A DNA stretch of 64,000 nucleotides from Caldicellulosiruptor danielii (lineage in GTDB: Bacteria > Bacillota > Thermoanaerobacteria > Caldicellulosiruptorales > Caldicellulosiruptoraceae): contig NZ_CP139957.1 of assembly GCF_034343125.1 (NCBI RefSeq), positions 1,792,001 to 1,856,000 of the forward strand, in the 5' to 3' direction. This document shows, piece by piece, positions 15,622 to 24,432 of the stretch. The notes under the pieces are model-generated. The model was not told the origin of the DNA and made no database searches. It saw nothing but the letters and a program-made list of their open reading frames with translations. Both the position numbers and the translations under genes were made by a program. How positions within the stretch are numbered: the first letter of the stretch is position 1; each line of letters starts with the position of its first letter.

Positions 15622-16893
15622 TTAACTTTTGTTGAACAAAAAATTTTTTACTCTTCTTGCAATATTTTTTATAAATATAAAGTATCCATCAGACTCAAGC
15701 TGATAATTAGCACTTACATTTTTGGTAATAACTATTATTCCAAGATTTTTTACTCCATTTTCATAATCCTGATAATATAGCTCTTTTATCTTTCCTCTTT
15801 TGTCCACAGCTTTTACCCACATGTAAATCTGAGTGTCAGTAAATATTCTTTCAATATCCTCTTCTTTCTGAACCTGAAGACCATTTATAGACATGATAGT
15901 ATCCCCCGGTTTTATTCCCATCTTGGCCGCCACACTATTTTCTTCGACATACAATACTTTTACTTTATTTTCCTCTGCTTCAAATATTGAATCTCCTTCT
16001 TTTTGTTTCTTTTGCTGATAGAGTATAATACTTTCGTGAGCAATGGGAGCAAACAGAGCTGCCACCCACTTGAAAACATAGACCTTGTATGAAAGTGCGC
16101 TTAAAATAAACAAAACAATGCTGAAAATGCTCAAAATTCCAGCACTTTTTTTGCTTATCACAGCTGGTTCATCTTCCACCGCCAAATCCCCGTATCCAAG
16201 TGCAGCTACAATAGGAGTCATAAGAAGCATTGCATTTGGCAAAAGATTCTGTGGTTTAAAAAGAGGCCACCATGAGGGTTCAAACAGATCAATTTTTACA
16301 ACCTGCGCGGTGGTCTGATAGTTATACGCAATTATTACCATCGGGATAGCCCAGAACCTTTGCATAAGGTAAGCACCTGAGGTGGAAAAAATGCCTTCTT
16401 TTTTTCTTCTCTCAATCACAACAGGTATTGCGCCACGAAAACCGTCCAAAAAAATTAGAAGACTTTCAACAAGATGAAGTATTGCTACAATTACCAGTAT
16501 CCCTGATATATCAACAGCTGGTCTTTTGAAGATGAGAGATATCACCGAAATAATTCCCGCCGCATACGAAAAACAAAGATATCTTGGATTTACAAGAGCA
16601 AGAATTAAAGCAATATACCAAAGATACATAAAACTATCAACATCTACTACTATGCCGAAAAACAAAGTAATTAAACTTACTATATAACCTCCCACAAGCC
16701 CTGCGATAGAAGATTCCACAACCTTATAAAGAAGGCCGACTTGGTTGTGCCCGAGCACAGCCTGTTCAAATTCCTGTTCTCTTCTGTACAAAAAAGAAAT
16801 CAGGATTACTACCACCCAGAAATTCCAGCTAAAAAGAAGTCGAAATATACTAAGGCCTGTCAGTTCAAATATCTGCCAGAAAAACTTTAACAT
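15622..16893 (-). CDS. PDZ-domain multipass membrane protein, MinJ-like
   Basis: Predicted membrane protein of 423 residues with about eight hydrophobic segments in the first 290 residues, then one PDZ domain (about 315-390: VKVLYVEENSVAAKMGIKPGDTIM). Bacillus MinJ has the same plan, bridges DivIVA and MinD in division-site selection, and lies beside ctpB and ftsEX as here. I place the start at the second of two adjacent ATGs (16893), six bases after GAGGTG; a longer TTG start at 16914 would overlap ctpB. MinJ function is inferred from plan and context. Confidence 0.72.
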   Translation of the reverse strand: MLKFFWQIFELTGLSIFRLLFSWNFWVVVILISFLYRREQEFEQAVLGHNQVGLLYKVVESSIAGLVGGYIVSLITLFFGIVVDVDSFMYLWYIALILALVNPRYLCFSYAAGIISVISLIFKRPAVDISGILVIVAILHLVESLLIFLDGFRGAIPVVIERRKKEGIFSTSGAYLMQRFWAIPMVIIAYNYQTTAQVVKIDLFEPSWWPLFKPQNLLPNAMLLMTPIVAALGYGDLAVEDEPAVISKKSAGILSIFSIVLFILSALSYKVYVFKWVAALFAPIAHESIILYQQKKQKEGDSIFEAEENKVKVLYVEENSVAAKMGIKPGDTIMSINGLQVQKEEDIERIFTDTQIYMWVKAVDKRGKIKELYYQDYENGVKNLGIIVITKNVSANYQLESDGYFIFIKNIARRVKNFLFNKS

Positions 16894-16910
16894 CATATGC
16901 ACCTCAAATT

Positions 16911-18104
16911 TCAAAACTTGCTCTTTGAAATCTCACTCTTTAAAATCTCAATAGCCTTCTGCAGCTGCAAGTCTTTATTAATTGGAACATTCATTTTGTC
17001 CTGATACTCTTTTGGCTGAGCTATTTTAACGTCAGGCTCTATACCCTTTTTGTGAATATACGCTCCGCTTGGCAAAAGATACTGGCTTACTGTTATTTTT
17101 ATTGCAGAACCATCTCCAAGGTCAAATACCTGCTGAACAACGCCCTTACCAAACGTCTTCTCACCAACAATTTTTGCCCTCTTTTGGTCTTTTAAACACC
17201 CGGCTAATATCTCTGATGCTGACGCCGAATATTTGTTTGTAAGAACAACAAGCGGTGTTACTGTGTCTCCATTTTTGTATGACTTGAAATACTCTTTGTG
17301 ATTGTATCTGTCTTTAAGATAGACTATAAGCTGTCCTTTCTTGAGAAAATTGCTTGCAACGTCAACAACAGACTCTAAAAGCCCGCCAGGGTTAAATCTC
17401 AGGTCAATTATAAGTCCACGGCAACCAGAACTTTTGAGTTTGTCATAGCTATTGTAAAAGTCCTGTGGGGTATTTTCATCAAAGTTGGTGATTTTGATAT
17501 AACCTAAATTATTTTCCAAAATGGAAGAAGATACAGTCTTTATTTTTATCTCATCCCTGACAATTTTAAAGTCGATAGGCTTTGAACTGCCCTCGCGCAA
17601 AATTGTAACTGTCACGCTTGTTCCTTTCGGACCTCTCATCAAGCTTACAGCCTTGTCTATATCTTTTGCAGTTAAATTTATCCCATTTACTCTTATAATC
17701 TTATCCCCAGGTTTTATCCCTGCCTTATACGCAGGAGAACCTTCAAACGGTGTTACAACTTCTATATAATTTTCACCCGGCTCTATTGTCACTCCTATCC
17801 CAAAATACGTGCCCTTGCTCTGTATCATGAACTCATCAAATTCTTTTTTAGTAAAATACTCTGTGTACGGATCACCAACACTTGCAGCAATCCCATCTAT
17901 TGCCCCATCTACGATTTTCTGGTCATTTATATCCTTAGGCTCATAATAATACTTTTTCAAAAGCCATATAACCTTAGACACCTTGGGATTAGTCGCTAAT
18001 TTGTTTGTATATATAGGACTTCCAAAATAGACATAAGTAGTCAAAACATATGTGACAACTGCAGTAATTAGAACTATTGCAAAGGTTTGAAGTCTTCTTT
18101 TCAT
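16911..18104 (-). CDS. ctpB: C-terminal processing peptidase (S41), CtpB-like
   Basis: Secreted or membrane-anchored serine protease with a PDZ regulator. An N-terminal helix (about 7-28) anchors it outside. The PDZ domain (about 95-170) has GIGVTIEPGE and GSPAYKAGIKPGDKII. The protease core has LIIDLRFNPGGLLE, the catalytic serine in KYSASASEILAG (about 295) and the catalytic lysine in GEKTFGKGVVQ (about 320). Length (397) is normal. In Bacillus CtpB cleaves SpoIVFA to trigger late sporulation signalling; here it sits between an EnvC-like gene and the MinJ-like gene, so a division role is equally possible. Confidence 0.9.
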   Translation of the reverse strand: MKRRLQTFAIVLITAVVTYVLTTYVYFGSPIYTNKLATNPKVSKVIWLLKKYYYEPKDINDQKIVDGAIDGIAASVGDPYTEYFTKKEFDEFMIQSKGTYFGIGVTIEPGENYIEVVTPFEGSPAYKAGIKPGDKIIRVNGINLTAKDIDKAVSLMRGPKGTSVTVTILREGSSKPIDFKIVRDEIKIKTVSSSILENNLGYIKITNFDENTPQDFYNSYDKLKSSGCRGLIIDLRFNPGGLLESVVDVASNFLKKGQLIVYLKDRYNHKEYFKSYKNGDTVTPLVVLTNKYSASASEILAGCLKDQKRAKIVGEKTFGKGVVQQVFDLGDGSAIKITVSQYLLPSGAYIHKKGIEPDVKIAQPKEYQDKMNVPINKDLQLQKAIEILKSEISKSKF

Positions 18105-18119
18105 GCTTTTTTCAGCTCC

Positions 18120-19259
18120 TTACCTTAGGTAATTGAGCGGGTCAGTAACATCTCCGTTTATTCTAACTTCAAAATGAAGGTGCGGACCGGTAGCATACCC
18201 AGTTGCACCGACACTGCCTATACTTTCACCTCTTTTCACCTTTTGTCCCACCGCTACGTTGATTGAAGAAAGATGAGCATACAGGGTTGAAATACCACTA
18301 CCATTATCTATAATGATAGTCTTGCCATAGCCAGATACCCATCCGGCTAAAATCACATCGCCGTCTGCTGCCGCTAAAACACTTGCTCCATGTGGCGCTG
18401 CGATGTCTATCCCTGTGTGCATTTTGTTCTTTTTCAAAATTGGATGAAATCTTATGCCAAAATATGATGTTATTTCATAATAACCGTTAAGCGGCCATAA
18501 AAGCTTGCCACCTCTGTATACTCGTTTTGTCTTCTGTCTTGCTAAAATTTCCTTTATTTTCTTTGAAAGCTCATTTGAAATCTCCTCTAAACTATCCAGC
18601 ATCTTTTCCAATTTGTCCTGCTCTTTCTCAAGTTCTGATAAAAGCTTTTTCTTCTCATTTTGCTGTTCCAAAAGGGATGCTGAATAGTTTTCAAGCTCTT
18701 TCTTTTCTTTGCTCAAATCCTCTCTTAGCAGAACAAGTTCTTCTTTCTTATTTTTGATAGTCTCAATGCTCTTTGTATACTCATTTAGTATTTGCTTATC
18801 ATATTCAATTATATCGTTAAAAAGATACATTCTTGTAAAAAAATCTGAAAGACTTTGAGAGTCAAGAAGCATTTCAACATACGACACAGAGACAGTATTC
18901 AGCTCATAAATACATCTTATTCTTTCTTTGAACTTCTCATAATACATTTCTTTCCTTTTTTCTTCTTCTTTGAGCTCAGCCTCTGTTTGCAAAATCTTGT
19001 TTTCAACAGATGTAATGTTTGCCTTTAAGCTTCTTATCTTTCCTTCCGCTTCATCAATCTTCTTGTCAAGCTCATCTATTTGCGATAAAACTTGTTTTTG
19101 CTGTTTTTTAACCTCTACTATCTTTTGCTGTGTCTTTTTCTTGCTTTTTTCTATAGATTTTAGCTTGTTTTGATACTCTTTTAGGGTGCTTGATACAGCA
19201 GTTTCAAAGAAGATAACAAAGATAAGTAAAACAGAAAAAATTCTTAGTCTATTTTTCAA
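18120..19259 (-). CDS. Secreted coiled-coil LytM/M23 peptidase (EnvC/PcsB-like, FtsEX partner)
   Basis: Predicted cell wall endopeptidase or amidase activator outside the membrane, 379 residues. A signal peptide (about 1-23) precedes two long coiled-coil stretches (about 25-125 and 160-245) and a C-terminal LytM domain with complete motifs: HTGIDIAAPHG, TLYAHLSS and GPHLHFEVR. This order is that of EnvC and PcsB, which FtsEX controls. It directly follows ftsX on the same strand. The start is TTG 19259, 8 bases after GAGGGGG. Unlike the SpoIIQ-like protein in this window, all catalytic-type residues are kept. Confidence 0.88.
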   Translation of the reverse strand: MKNRLRIFSVLLIFVIFFETAVSSTLKEYQNKLKSIEKSKKKTQQKIVEVKKQQKQVLSQIDELDKKIDEAEGKIRSLKANITSVENKILQTEAELKEEEKRKEMYYEKFKERIRCIYELNTVSVSYVEMLLDSQSLSDFFTRMYLFNDIIEYDKQILNEYTKSIETIKNKKEELVLLREDLSKEKKELENYSASLLEQQNEKKKLLSELEKEQDKLEKMLDSLEEISNELSKKIKEILARQKTKRVYRGGKLLWPLNGYYEITSYFGIRFHPILKKNKMHTGIDIAAPHGASVLAAADGDVILAGWVSGYGKTIIIDNGSGISTLYAHLSSINVAVGQKVKRGESIGSVGATGYATGPHLHFEVRINGDVTDPLNYLR

Positions 19260-19303
19260 AGGTCAAACCCCCTCTTTTACAAAGGACAAAAGAGGCTTGA
19301 TTT

Positions 19304-20188
19304 TTAGACTTTTAAGTATCTTCTCAAAGAAATTAAGCTCCCCAGAATACCTACCATGCCCCCCGTTAATATAAACACTCCTAATATTTTATACTTGTAA
19401 ATAGAAATATTGACAAAATCAATAAACGTAATTGTCTGTGAAAGATAACTTATTGTATAGTGATAAAACAGCAGAACAATAGCATATGCTAAAATCGAAC
19501 CCAAAATGCCTATAATAAACCCTTCAACAACAAAAGGACCGCTTATAAACCTGTTAGTTGCACCAATATATCTCATGATTGAAATTTCTCTGCGCCTTGC
19601 AAAAAGGGTAATTTTTACAGTATTGGCAATTATGAATATAGCAACTATGTAAATACCTATAATCAAGAGTATGCTAAAAAGATTTATTATCTTCAAAATC
19701 CTTCTCAGCTTGTCCACCGTCTCAGAAGGAAAATAGACCTGAGCAACGCCATCTAAAGTTTCTAACTCTTCTGCAAGCTTTTTGGTATACTCAATCTTTA
19801 CAGGTTTTACTACAAAGTATCCCCGCAGAGGATTGTCTTTTTCAAGTCCTTCAAGCAAAAACGCATTTTTACCAAGCTTGTTTTTCAAATCTTGCAAAGC
19901 CATATGTGGACTAATGTATTTATATTCTCGAACATCTACATTTTTTCTCAAATACTCCTCAATTACAACCGCTTTTTCTTCCTGACCTTTTTTAAGAAAT
20001 ACAATCATATCAACTGTCTTTTCTATCTGCTGGGAAATATACTCAAGATTAATTCCAATTTCAATAAATATCCCCACCACAGTTAAGGCTGCCACCACTA
20101 TAGAGATAGAAGCAGCAGCCATAGTCTTATTCAAAAAAATGTTTTTAAATCCATCTTTGCAGAAGTACTTGATTGTCTGAAGACTCAT
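19304..20188 (-). CDS. ftsX: Cell division ABC transporter permease FtsX
   Basis: Membrane half of the FtsEX complex that transmits ATP hydrolysis to wall hydrolases at the septum. The 294 residues show the FtsX plan: a cytoplasmic start ([20 protein letters not shown]), helix 1 (about 22-44), a large outer loop (about 45-165) and three C-terminal helices with the MacB/FtsX core around RRREISIMRYIGATNRFI. Its start lies inside ftsE (44-base overlap) with GGAG 9 bases upstream. Confidence 0.95.
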   Translation of the reverse strand: MSLQTIKYFCKDGFKNIFLNKTMAAASISIVVAALTVVGIFIEIGINLEYISQQIEKTVDMIVFLKKGQEEKAVVIEEYLRKNVDVREYKYISPHMALQDLKNKLGKNAFLLEGLEKDNPLRGYFVVKPVKIEYTKKLAEELETLDGVAQVYFPSETVDKLRRILKIINLFSILLIIGIYIVAIFIIANTVKITLFARRREISIMRYIGATNRFISGPFVVEGFIIGILGSILAYAIVLLFYHYTISYLSQTITFIDFVNISIYKYKILGVFILTGGMVGILGSLISLRRYLKV

Positions 20189-20864
20189 AGCTGTAAACTC
20201 CTTTAGGTTGATCTTTCACTATTCTGCCACAGTCAATTGCCACAACCCTTTTTCTCATACTATCTACAATCTCTTTTGCATGAGTGGCAACAAGTACAGT
20301 TGTTCCCCTTTTATTGATATCTTCTAAAAGTGTAATTATTTCCCATGATGTGTCAGGGTCTAAGTTACCTGTTGGCTCATCAGCCACAAGCAAGTTGGGC
20401 TTATTTACAATTGCTCGCGCCAAGGCAACCCGCTGCTGCTCACCGCCTGAAAGCTCGTGCGGGTAACATTTTGCCTTGTGCGCAAGCCCTACCAAAGATA
20501 GAACATAAGGAACCTGTCTTCTGATGATTTTTGCAGGTGCTCCTGTTATTTGCATAGCAAACTCAACATTTTCATATACTGTTTTATTAGGAAGAAGTCT
20601 AAAATCTTGAAATACTATCCCAATCTTCCTTCTATAATAAGGTATCTCTTTTTTGGGAAGCTCGCTAAGTTTGTACTCTCCAACAATAATTTCTCCTTCA
20701 GTTGGGTCAATCTCTTTCAAAAGAAGTTTTACAATTGTAGATTTTCCTGCCCCGCTTGAACCAACTAAAAATACAAATTCACCCTTTTCAATGGTTAAAT
20801 TGATATTTGTGAGCGCAAGCACCCCGTTTGGATACCTTTTGCTCACATTTATAAACTTTACCAT
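20145..20864 (-). CDS. ftsE: Cell division ATP-binding protein FtsE
   Basis: Cytoplasmic ATPase of FtsEX, 239 residues. Walker [10 protein letters not shown], the Q-loop region [20 protein letters not shown] (characteristic of FtsE), signature [15 protein letters not shown], Walker [14 protein letters not shown] and the H-loop THAKEI are all present. The C-terminus is about ten residues longer than usual because it runs into ftsX. It follows the PucR-type gene by 21 bases and may be co-transcribed with it. Confidence 0.96.
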   Translation of the reverse strand: MVKFINVSKRYPNGVLALTNINLTIEKGEFVFLVGSSGAGKSTIVKLLLKEIDPTEGEIIVGEYKLSELPKKEIPYYRRKIGIVFQDFRLLPNKTVYENVEFAMQITGAPAKIIRRQVPYVLSLVGLAHKAKCYPHELSGGEQQRVALARAIVNKPNLLVADEPTGNLDPDTSWEIITLLEDINKRGTTVLVATHAKEIVDSMRKRVVAIDCGRIVKDQPKGVYSYESSDNQVLLQRWI

Positions 20865-20885
20865 TCTTTGTTCACCTGCAATATC

Positions 20886-21980
20886 TTAAAATGTGATGTT
20901 GCCCTTTGTATACTCTAAATATTGATTTACAAGCATAGCCATCTTAAAAATAATAGCATCTTCAAACTTTCTGAGGTCAAGGCCAATCATTCTCTCTATC
21001 TTGTCAAGTCTGTAAACCAAGGTGTTTCTGTGAATATAAAGCTGTCTTGCTGTCTCTGAGACGTTCAAGTTGCATTCAAAGAACATCTCAACAGTCTGTA
21101 TGAGTTCCGGGTCAAAATCAGAAAGCTTTACATCCTTGAAAACTTCTTCCAAGAACATCTCACAAAGTTTTGTTGGCATTTGATATATAAGTCTTCCAAG
21201 GCCAAGCTTGTGATAGCTCACAATATACTTGTCCTTCTCAAAGATGTACCCTATTTTGAGCGCTGCTTCTGCCTCCTTATAAGACATCGAAAGTTCTTTT
21301 ATGTCATCAACAACAGATCCAATTCCAATATACGCTTTGAGCAAAAGCTCTGAGTTGAGGGTGTCAAGTATAATCCTTGCAACCTTGTATGCATCCTCAT
21401 CATTTGAACCTGGTTTTAGTTCTTTTATGAAAACCAGAATATTGTTGTCAAGCTGGATAATAAAATCTTTTGTGCTCTTTGGGAATATGCTTGTCAAAAT
21501 CTCACCGATATTTATATCTTTAATCTCTTTTGCATTTGGAATGTATATAGCAAACACAACTCTTGTTGCACCTGTTGCTATGTGAAGTTCCCTTGCCTTT
21601 GTGTAAATCTCCCCTGGTAAGATGTTGTCATACAAGAGATTTTTTATAAATAGCTTTTTATCATACGCAGAAGCCGGCTCTTTTGCCTTCATCACAACAA
21701 GGTTTAACATGTCCAAAAGCTTTTCAGCATGAGGTTCTGTGTTGTTTATATAAAGAACATAGGTGTCTGTCTGGCTTCTGTAAACCTTGTATGTGCGGCC
21801 TTCAAATATCTCAAGATCAGTGTCTGTCTTTATCATGTCAATTGCCACTGTATTGATTCTGTTTTGAGAAAGTGGATTTGAACTGTAGATAACTCTACCA
21901 TCAGCTTCAATATATCCAAATTCATCGTCGATGATGTCTTTTGCCTGCTCTAAAACATCAATAACCTTTTGTGTCATCAT
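20886..21980 (-). CDS. PucR/CdaR-family transcriptional regulator
   Basis: Predicted DNA-binding regulator of 364 residues. The C-terminal PucR-type helix-turn-helix (about 305-360) reads FECNLNVSETARQLYIHRNT and LVYRLDKIERMIGLDLRKFE. The N-terminal part resembles a small sensor domain (EFGYIEADGRVIYSS), and the middle holds the GGDEF-like fold usual in CdaR/PucR proteins. Ligand and targets are unknown. ATG 21980 has GAGG about 9 bases upstream; a GTG at 21995 would overlap it. It has its own vegetative promoter and lies between the sugar ATPase gene and ftsE. Confidence 0.83.
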   Translation of the reverse strand: MMTQKVIDVLEQAKDIIDDEFGYIEADGRVIYSSNPLSQNRINTVAIDMIKTDTDLEIFEGRTYKVYRSQTDTYVLYINNTEPHAEKLLDMLNLVVMKAKEPASAYDKKLFIKNLLYDNILPGEIYTKARELHIATGATRVVFAIYIPNAKEIKDINIGEILTSIFPKSTKDFIIQLDNNILVFIKELKPGSNDEDAYKVARIILDTLNSELLLKAYIGIGSVVDDIKELSMSYKEAEAALKIGYIFEKDKYIVSYHKLGLGRLIYQMPTKLCEMFLEEVFKDVKLSDFDPELIQTVEMFFECNLNVSETARQLYIHRNTLVYRLDKIERMIGLDLRKFEDAIIFKMAMLVNQYLEYTKGNITF

Positions 21981-22023
21981 AACGCAATACCTCACCCTTT
22001 TCTCAATAGTATTTTATAAATCT

Positions 22024-22052
22024 ATTATACTTTTTTTCTTGGCAGTTGTAAA
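22024..22052 (-). promoter_or_regulatory. Sigma-A promoter of the PucR-type regulator
   Basis: TTTACA (22052-22047), 17 bases, TATAAT (22029-22024). A very good match, 44 bases before the regulator start. Confidence 0.72.
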
Positions 22053-22069
22053 AGGTTTTTGAAAACAAA

Positions 22070-22106
22070 AAGCCCCTGCCACAATTTTACTACATGGCAA
22101 GGGCTT
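22070..22106 (-). terminator. Terminator after the sugar ATPase gene
   Basis: AAGCCC-x-TGCCA / TGGCA-x-GGGCTT stem with one mismatch and a 13-base loop, followed on the minus strand by TTTTTGTTTTC. Confidence 0.85.
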
Positions 22107-22119
22107 ATTCATCTTTTGC

Positions 22120-23232
22120 TTAGTGAACAATAGCCTTCTCTGTTTCTTTGTCAAACAGGTGAATTCTGTTAACATCAAACGCAAGTTTGATCTTGTCGCC
22201 ACTTTTTGCCTTTGACCTTGGATCAACTCTCGCAATGAGGTTAAGACCATCAACAACAACATATAAAAGTGTTTCAGAACCAAGCATCTCAACAACATCA
22301 ACATCTGCATCAACAACAGCATCCTGAGCTGTCTGCAGGAATATCTCTTCATCGTGCAAATCCTCTGGTCTTATACCCATTATAACTTCCTTTCCAACAT
22401 AGCCGAGCTCTTCAACTTTCTTTGCTTTTCCTTCTGGAAGTTTTATTGCGTTGTTTCCAAATACAACATATAAGTTCTTATCCTTTTGTTCAATCCTTGA
22501 TTCAATGAAGTTCATCTGTGGCGAACCAATGAAACCTGCAACAAACAGGTTCGCAGGTTGTTCATACAAAACCTGTGGTGTGTCTACCTGCTGGATAAAT
22601 CCATCTTTCATAACAACAATTCTTGTACCCATTGTCATAGCTTCTGTCTGGTCGTGTGTAACATAGATGAATGTGGTTCCAAGTCTCTTGTGAAGTTTAG
22701 ATAGCTCTGCTCTCATCTGGACTCTGAGCTTTGCGTCCAAGTTTGAAAGAGGCTCATCCATGAGGAATACCTTTGGTTCTCTGACAATAGCACGACCTAA
22801 AGCCACTCTCTGTCTCTGACCACCAGATAGAGCCTTTGGCTTTCTGTCAAGCAGGTGCTCAATTCCCAAAATCTTAGCTGCTTCATGTACACGTCTTTTT
22901 ATTTCATCTTTTGGAAACTTTCTAAGCTTAAGACCAAATGCCATATTCTCAAAAACAGTCATGTGCGGATACAAAGCGTAGTTCTGGAAAACCATTGCGA
23001 TATCTCTGTCCTTTGGCGGGACATCATTTACCAGCTTGTCCCCTATGTAGATTTCGCCTTCTGTTACCTCTTCAAGACCTGCTATCATTCTGAGGGTTGT
23101 GGTTTTCCCGCAACCAGATGGTCCTACCAAAACTATAAATTCCTTGTCCTCGATATCCAAGTTAAAGTCAGAAACAGCTGTAACACCACCCGGATATCTC
23201 TTATAAACACCTTTTAATCTTACACTTGCCAC
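22120..23232 (-). CDS. msmK: Carbohydrate ABC transporter ATPase (MsmK/MsmX/UgpC family), stand-alone
   Basis: Cytoplasmic ATPase that powers CUT1-type sugar importers. The 370 residues have Walker [10 protein letters not shown], signature [15 protein letters not shown], Walker [18 protein letters not shown]-loop [11 protein letters not shown], and the C-terminal OB-type regulatory domain ([13 protein letters not shown]). GTG 23232 is preferred: AGGAGG lies 10 bases upstream and conserved sequence ([12 protein letters not shown]) begins there. No permease or binding protein is nearby, and a terminator closes the gene, so it is a single unit. In low-GC bacteria such orphan ATPases are known to serve several sugar importers. 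Confidence 0.92.
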   Translation of the reverse strand: MASVRLKGVYKRYPGGVTAVSDFNLDIEDKEFIVLVGPSGCGKTTTLRMIAGLEEVTEGEIYIGDKLVNDVPPKDRDIAMVFQNYALYPHMTVFENMAFGLKLRKFPKDEIKRRVHEAAKILGIEHLLDRKPKALSGGQRQRVALGRAIVREPKVFLMDEPLSNLDAKLRVQMRAELSKLHKRLGTTFIYVTHDQTEAMTMGTRIVVMKDGFIQQVDTPQVLYEQPANLFVAGFIGSPQMNFIESRIEQKDKNLYVVFGNNAIKLPEGKAKKVEELGYVGKEVIMGIRPEDLHDEEIFLQTAQDAVVDADVDVVEMLGSETLLYVVVDGLNLIARVDPRSKAKSGDKIKLAFDVNRIHLFDKETEKAIVH

Positions 23233-23391
23233 TTTTCTTTTACCTCCTACACAGTATTGTATATTAATTCGCAAAAATTTTCTTCTAATATAGACTATAC
23301 AATTATTCGCGACTAAAAACTATTGATTTTTTAAACAAACTTTTCAAAAACCTTTTAGATAACATGTCTAAACTATCTTACCAAAAACAAA

Positions 23392-23420
23392 GGCTGATAA
23401 GGAGTTGTACCTTATCAGCC
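23392..23420 (-). terminator. Terminator after the GlsB/YeaQ-like gene
   Basis: Perfect 11-bp stem GGCTGATAAGG / CCTTATCAGCC with a 7-base loop, followed on the minus strand by TTTGTTTTTGG. It isolates the small gene from the sugar ATPase gene. Confidence 0.88.
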
Positions 23421-23428
23421 AAATCTTA

Positions 23429-23704
23429 CTACTGCTGTTGTTTTGTTGCCGTATCAATCCCTTTTCTGAACAGTCCCAGCACAAATATAAATATTGCCGC
23501 ACCGAGAATGGTCGGAATAATAGGAATACCAGCAATTACAGGACCAAGTTTCCTGAAAAACGGAATATATGCTCCAATCCAAGACCCGACAAGCCCCGCA
23601 ATCATAGCTCCAATAAATCCGCCTGGCATCTTGTACTTTGTCAGTGCATCGCCTATATACCCTGCAATTGCTGCAACAATCAGGGTCATTATAAATCCAA
23701 GCAT
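23429..23704 (-). CDS. GlsB/YeaQ/YmgE-like small membrane protein
   Basis: A 91-residue protein with three hydrophobic segments and a Gly-rich pattern (IAGYIGDALTKYKMPGGFIGAMIAGLVGSWIG), as in the transglycosylase-associated family, whose biochemical role is not established. ATG 23704 has GGGGG 9 bases upstream; the frame can extend to 23734 but without support. It stands alone between thiN and a strong terminator. A possible sigma-G promoter precedes it. Confidence 0.78.
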   Translation of the reverse strand: MLGFIMTLIVAAIAGYIGDALTKYKMPGGFIGAMIAGLVGSWIGAYIPFFRKLGPVIAGIPIIPTILGAAIFIFVLGLFRKGIDTATKQQQ

Positions 23705-23743
23705 AAGCTTTGACCCCCTTTTTTGATGGAGCATCTATCTATT

Positions 23744-23773
23744 TAGTATGATTACTTTTATCAAATTTAATCA
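23744..23773 (-). promoter_or_regulatory. Candidate sigma-G promoter before the GlsB/YeaQ-like gene
   Basis: TGATTA (23773-23768), 17 bases, CATACTA (23750-23744). The -10 is a perfect sigma-G match and the -35 differs from TGAATA at one base. A competing sigma-A reading (TTGATA-17-TAGATA) overlaps it. Confidence 0.42.
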
Positions 23774-24402
23774 CTTGATATAATTACCAACAAAACCCCA
23801 TCTTTTACCTCAACAATTGCTTCATCTTCAATAATAACATTTGACACACCATAAGGATTGCCAAACTCCATCACACCATCTTCTAAAGAATAATACAAAC
23901 CTTTGGTACAAATACCTTTTACAGTTTGTGTGTATGGAAGCAAAGAGAGCAAATGTCCTTTTTTCCCAGAGATTTTTATTTTGTCTCTTGTCATCATGAT
24001 TAGGTTATTTTCATCTGCTATCGCGCCCTTTATATTGTGCTCAAGCAGATAATACAAAAGACTTATGTTGGCAAGAACATGGTCAAGTCTTTGACCAGTA
24101 CAAGAAAGCATTACAATCTCGTCAAATCCGTTTTTGGCCAAATACTCAATGGCAATCTGTGTATCTGTTTTATCCTTTTCACAAGGAAATTCCATTATTT
24201 GTACGCCATTAATTTTGAAATACTCCAAAACTCTTCTGTCTACGGAGTCAAAGTCGCCTACTATCAAGTTTGGCACAAAACCATATTTGTATGCTACGTT
24301 TGCTCCACCGTCACAGCAAATTATAAAATCGGCATCTTTTATATATTCATCGTAAAATAACTTGCTTGCAATCTTGCCGTTTGAGATTACAACACCTTTC
24401 AT
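23767..24402 (-). CDS. thiN: Thiamine pyrophosphokinase
   Basis: Converts thiamine to thiamine pyrophosphate with ATP. The 211-residue protein has FIICCDGGANVAYKYG, the metal site motif LIVGDFDSVDRRVLEY, FPCEKDKTDTQIAIEYL, and the second domain CTGQRLDHVLANISLLYYL and KGHLLSLLPY. Domain order and length match the family. It follows polC by 30 bases and is probably the last gene of the long minus-strand operon. Confidence 0.94.
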   Translation of the reverse strand: MKGVVISNGKIASKLFYDEYIKDADFIICCDGGANVAYKYGFVPNLIVGDFDSVDRRVLEYFKINGVQIMEFPCEKDKTDTQIAIEYLAKNGFDEIVMLSCTGQRLDHVLANISLLYYLLEHNIKGAIADENNLIMMTRDKIKISGKKGHLLSLLPYTQTVKGICTKGLYYSLEDGVMEFGNPYGVSNVIIEDEAIVEVKDGVLLVIISSD

Positions 24403-24432
24403 GTCTTCTTTTCCTTTCCTGACAATAAAGTT

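Noticed and set aside
22014..22352. 112-codon minus-strand frame overlapping the end of the sugar ATPase gene
   Set aside because: Low-complexity Leu-rich translation in a shifted frame of a well conserved gene, crossing its terminator.
23233..23391. Sigma-A promoter and operator for the orphan sugar ATPase
   Set aside because: Several -10-like boxes occur, but none has a fitting -35; repeats are too loose to call a site.
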